The translations under genes and the position numbers were made by a program. The notes below the pieces were generated by a model. The model searched no databases. It was not told the origin of the DNA and saw nothing but the letters and a program-made list of their open reading frames with translations. From the NCBI GenBank assembly GCA_014338405.1, contig JTDE01000731.1, positions 43,220-107,219 on the forward strand: a stretch of DNA of 64,000 nucleotides. The letters run 5' to 3'. This document shows positions 62,506 to 64,000 of the stretch, one piece after another (position 1 is the stretch's first letter; each line of letters starts with the position of its first letter). The DNA comes from Paragonimus skrjabini miyazakii (Eukaryota; Platyhelminthes; Trematoda; Plagiorchiida; Troglotrematidae).

Positions 62506-62958
62506 GAGGTCAGCTGCAGTTTAAAGGCTTACGACGCGCGTCCTCTCAGTTTCGGTTTTACTCTAGCGTATATGTTCAGGCATGGGACCAGTTGATTGAT
62601 ATACTGTTACAACGGTTAGCTACGAACACACACTTACCTCGATAAATTGGAAAGTCTTTATTACACTTGGAGCAGGAAACTGAATCACAGTGCTCTCTGA
62701 AGCTTTCACGAACAAAAATAGTGTGTCAGATATCACGTTATTGAATAAGCGAAGGTGAACGGTAGAGAGGGAAAAGAAGAGGTCTTATTAGAGGCATGTG
62801 CTTCGTTATGCAAGCCTATTTGTTAAGCGGAACAAATTATATAGCTGTCACGTGTCATAACCTATATGATTGCTACTAACATTATATGGATTGCAAAAGC
62901 TCCATAGCTTGGTTAACCCAATAAGGTGATTTTTTCATGCTGTGCACTAGTGTTTCAG

Positions 62959-63005
62959 GTTTCTATTGAGATGATGGCTTCTTCCCACAATGACCCTGAG
63001 CGCGC
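62959..63005 (+). other. Splice-bounded 47-base micro-exon candidate
   Basis: The acceptor tgtttcag ends at 62958 and a gtgagt donor starts at 63006. In phase 0 the 47 bases read VSIEMMASSHNDPER. In the phase required after antiporter exon 4 the segment hits a stop at its fourth codon, so it is not a normal exon of that transcript as reconstructed. Confidence 0.2.
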
Positions 63006-63982
63006 GTGAGTGACAAAACACCGTGTTTGCCTCACTTGATATATTTGTTTCGTCACCCCATCCGGTCTGTTGAGGTGGAATCAATTAGGCTTGACCTAAC
63101 AGTAGCTCGCATATGTAACTCTCGGGACAGGACTGTGGTAGTCTACAAGCAGAAAAACAAACAATCTCTCTGTCTATCGAGATTAAAATGAAATAATCCT
63201 TCTTTGACGGACTATACAACGCTGCCAAAAGATGCGTGAATCACGAGATAAGTCTATGGTCGATGGCGTTTTGAACAATTTCGTCGATTTTCATATCATA
63301 GCTGGCAATTTTTGCACGACAGTGTATAAAAAACAGTACGTTTGATAAGTGTCATTATAACGAAAATGAAACAACAGGTAATCAAAATTCATTGGCAACT
63401 AGTTGGACAACAACCGACTGCTACCGACGATCAGTTCGATTTTGTATTTCGTCCTGTGACTGTTATGGATGTTTAGTGGATGTACGCAGAGAACGTTTTG
63501 ACTTTCTGGAACAGCTTTCAGAAGGTCGACAGGATATAATGGTTCCTTTCGACTTTAATCCTGGTACCATTTTGGTTGAGTTGCGGTTGCACGGATTAAC
63601 TGGTTAGAATAAATGTTTTCCTGTAAACTTAATAGTCGCTTCTTGTTTGTTTGGTTTCACTCGCTTGAGTCACTTGGAGCAGCACCATCTCAACTAAGCT
63701 ATACAGTGCTACGATTTTGCGAATTCTTTGTAACAGTTTGTTTATGGAAACCAAGAAGCTATTTTCTATATGCGGATTAAGCTGTTCATTAGTACGGCCT
63801 AAGCTCTGTAGATAAACTGTACAAAAGTCTTTCTGTCTTCTGTGTAAAAGACTGTCAAAGAAAAACGTGTGTACGTTCTCAGTCCATGAGTTGTGATGTT
63901 TAATAATCAACGATTCACTTCCACTATAAATAAAAACGGTTTTAGAACCACTGAAAAACAATCAACCTTTGCAAATTTTCAG

Positions 63983-64000
63983 GACATGTCCACATGATTG
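63983..64000 (+). CDS. SLC9B2: Possible start of next SLC9B exon, cut by window end
   Basis: A pyrimidine-containing acceptor (aaattttcag) ends at 63982. Joined to the one base left by the 61324-61689 exon, the sequence reads Gly-His-Val-His-Met-Ile, with no stop and in the required phase. Vertebrate SLC9B has a hydrophobic helix starting after Gly at this point. Eighteen bases are too few to prove it, and two histidines at the start of a helix are not typical. Confidence 0.25.

Larger units (their letters stand above)
61690..63982 (+). other. Start of the intron after antiporter exon 4
   Basis: It begins with gtacgt. It contains R1 copy C (62165-62505) and a splice-bounded 47-base candidate (62959-63005). 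A 71-codon open frame at 63392-63607 reads polar sequence with no recognised motif. If the 63983 acceptor is not real, the intron continues past the window. Confidence 0.6.

Noticed and set aside
63392..63607. 71-codon frame as the next antiporter exon after 61689
   Set aside because: Polar sequence without the expected membrane helix; the preceding acceptor is weak.

Overview
The window reads as nuclear DNA of a digenean flatworm (fluke). Base composition is AT-rich, introns are kilobases long with GT-AG ends, and the transposon debris (Penelope-like elements with a GIY-YIG domain, and RTE/CR1-type LINE fragments) resembles what is known from trematodes. The assignment is an inference from element types and gene structure. 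No bacterial operons, rRNA, CRISPR or phage features were seen.

One host gene is clearly recognisable. It is a plus-strand, multi-exon homologue of the mitochondrial/plasma-membrane sodium/proton antiporter SLC9B (NHA, SLC9B1/SLC9B2 of vertebrates). Four coding exons are supported by homology to the family and by matching splice phases: 24356-24782, 29272-29557, 34152-35013 and 61324-61689. Together they encode about 648 residues of the antiporter core, including the Asp-Asp ion-binding pair. The exons for the first membrane segments (upstream) and the last ones (downstream) are not confidently found here. A possible continuation begins at 63983, in the last 18 bases. The third and fourth exons carry an insertion of about 320 residues that vertebrate SLC9B proteins lack.

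Layout. 1-24355: no exon of the gene recognised; mostly non-coding DNA with interspersed repeats, a minus-strand Penelope-like remnant (7395-8080), LINE 3'-end fragments (1-155, 14458-14890, 18725-18905, 19808-20010), an unrecognised minus-strand open segment (22202-22402) and a plus-strand Penelope-like remnant (22925-23665). 24356-35013: three antiporter exons separated by introns of 4.5 and 4.6 kb; the second intron holds a minus-strand Penelope-like remnant (31914-32570). 35014-61323: a 26-kb intron with a sequence gap (38566-38716), a minus-strand LINE reverse-transcriptase remnant (52678-53965) and the best preserved Penelope-like copy (58820-60320, with an inactivated catalytic site). 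61324-64000: fourth exon and downstream intron with another repeat copy.

Three interspersed repeat families were found by comparing parts of the window with each other. R1 is a ~400-bp unit with tRNA-like pol III boxes in its middle (2570-3010, 6165-6580, 62165-62505 and partial copies). R2 is a LINE-like 3' end with a (GAT)n tail (1-155, 14458-14890, weak copy 58138-58240). R3 is a ~350-bp unit carrying a 20-bp palindrome (8735-9095 and 54440-54790). All similarities were judged by eye; no alignment or database search was run.
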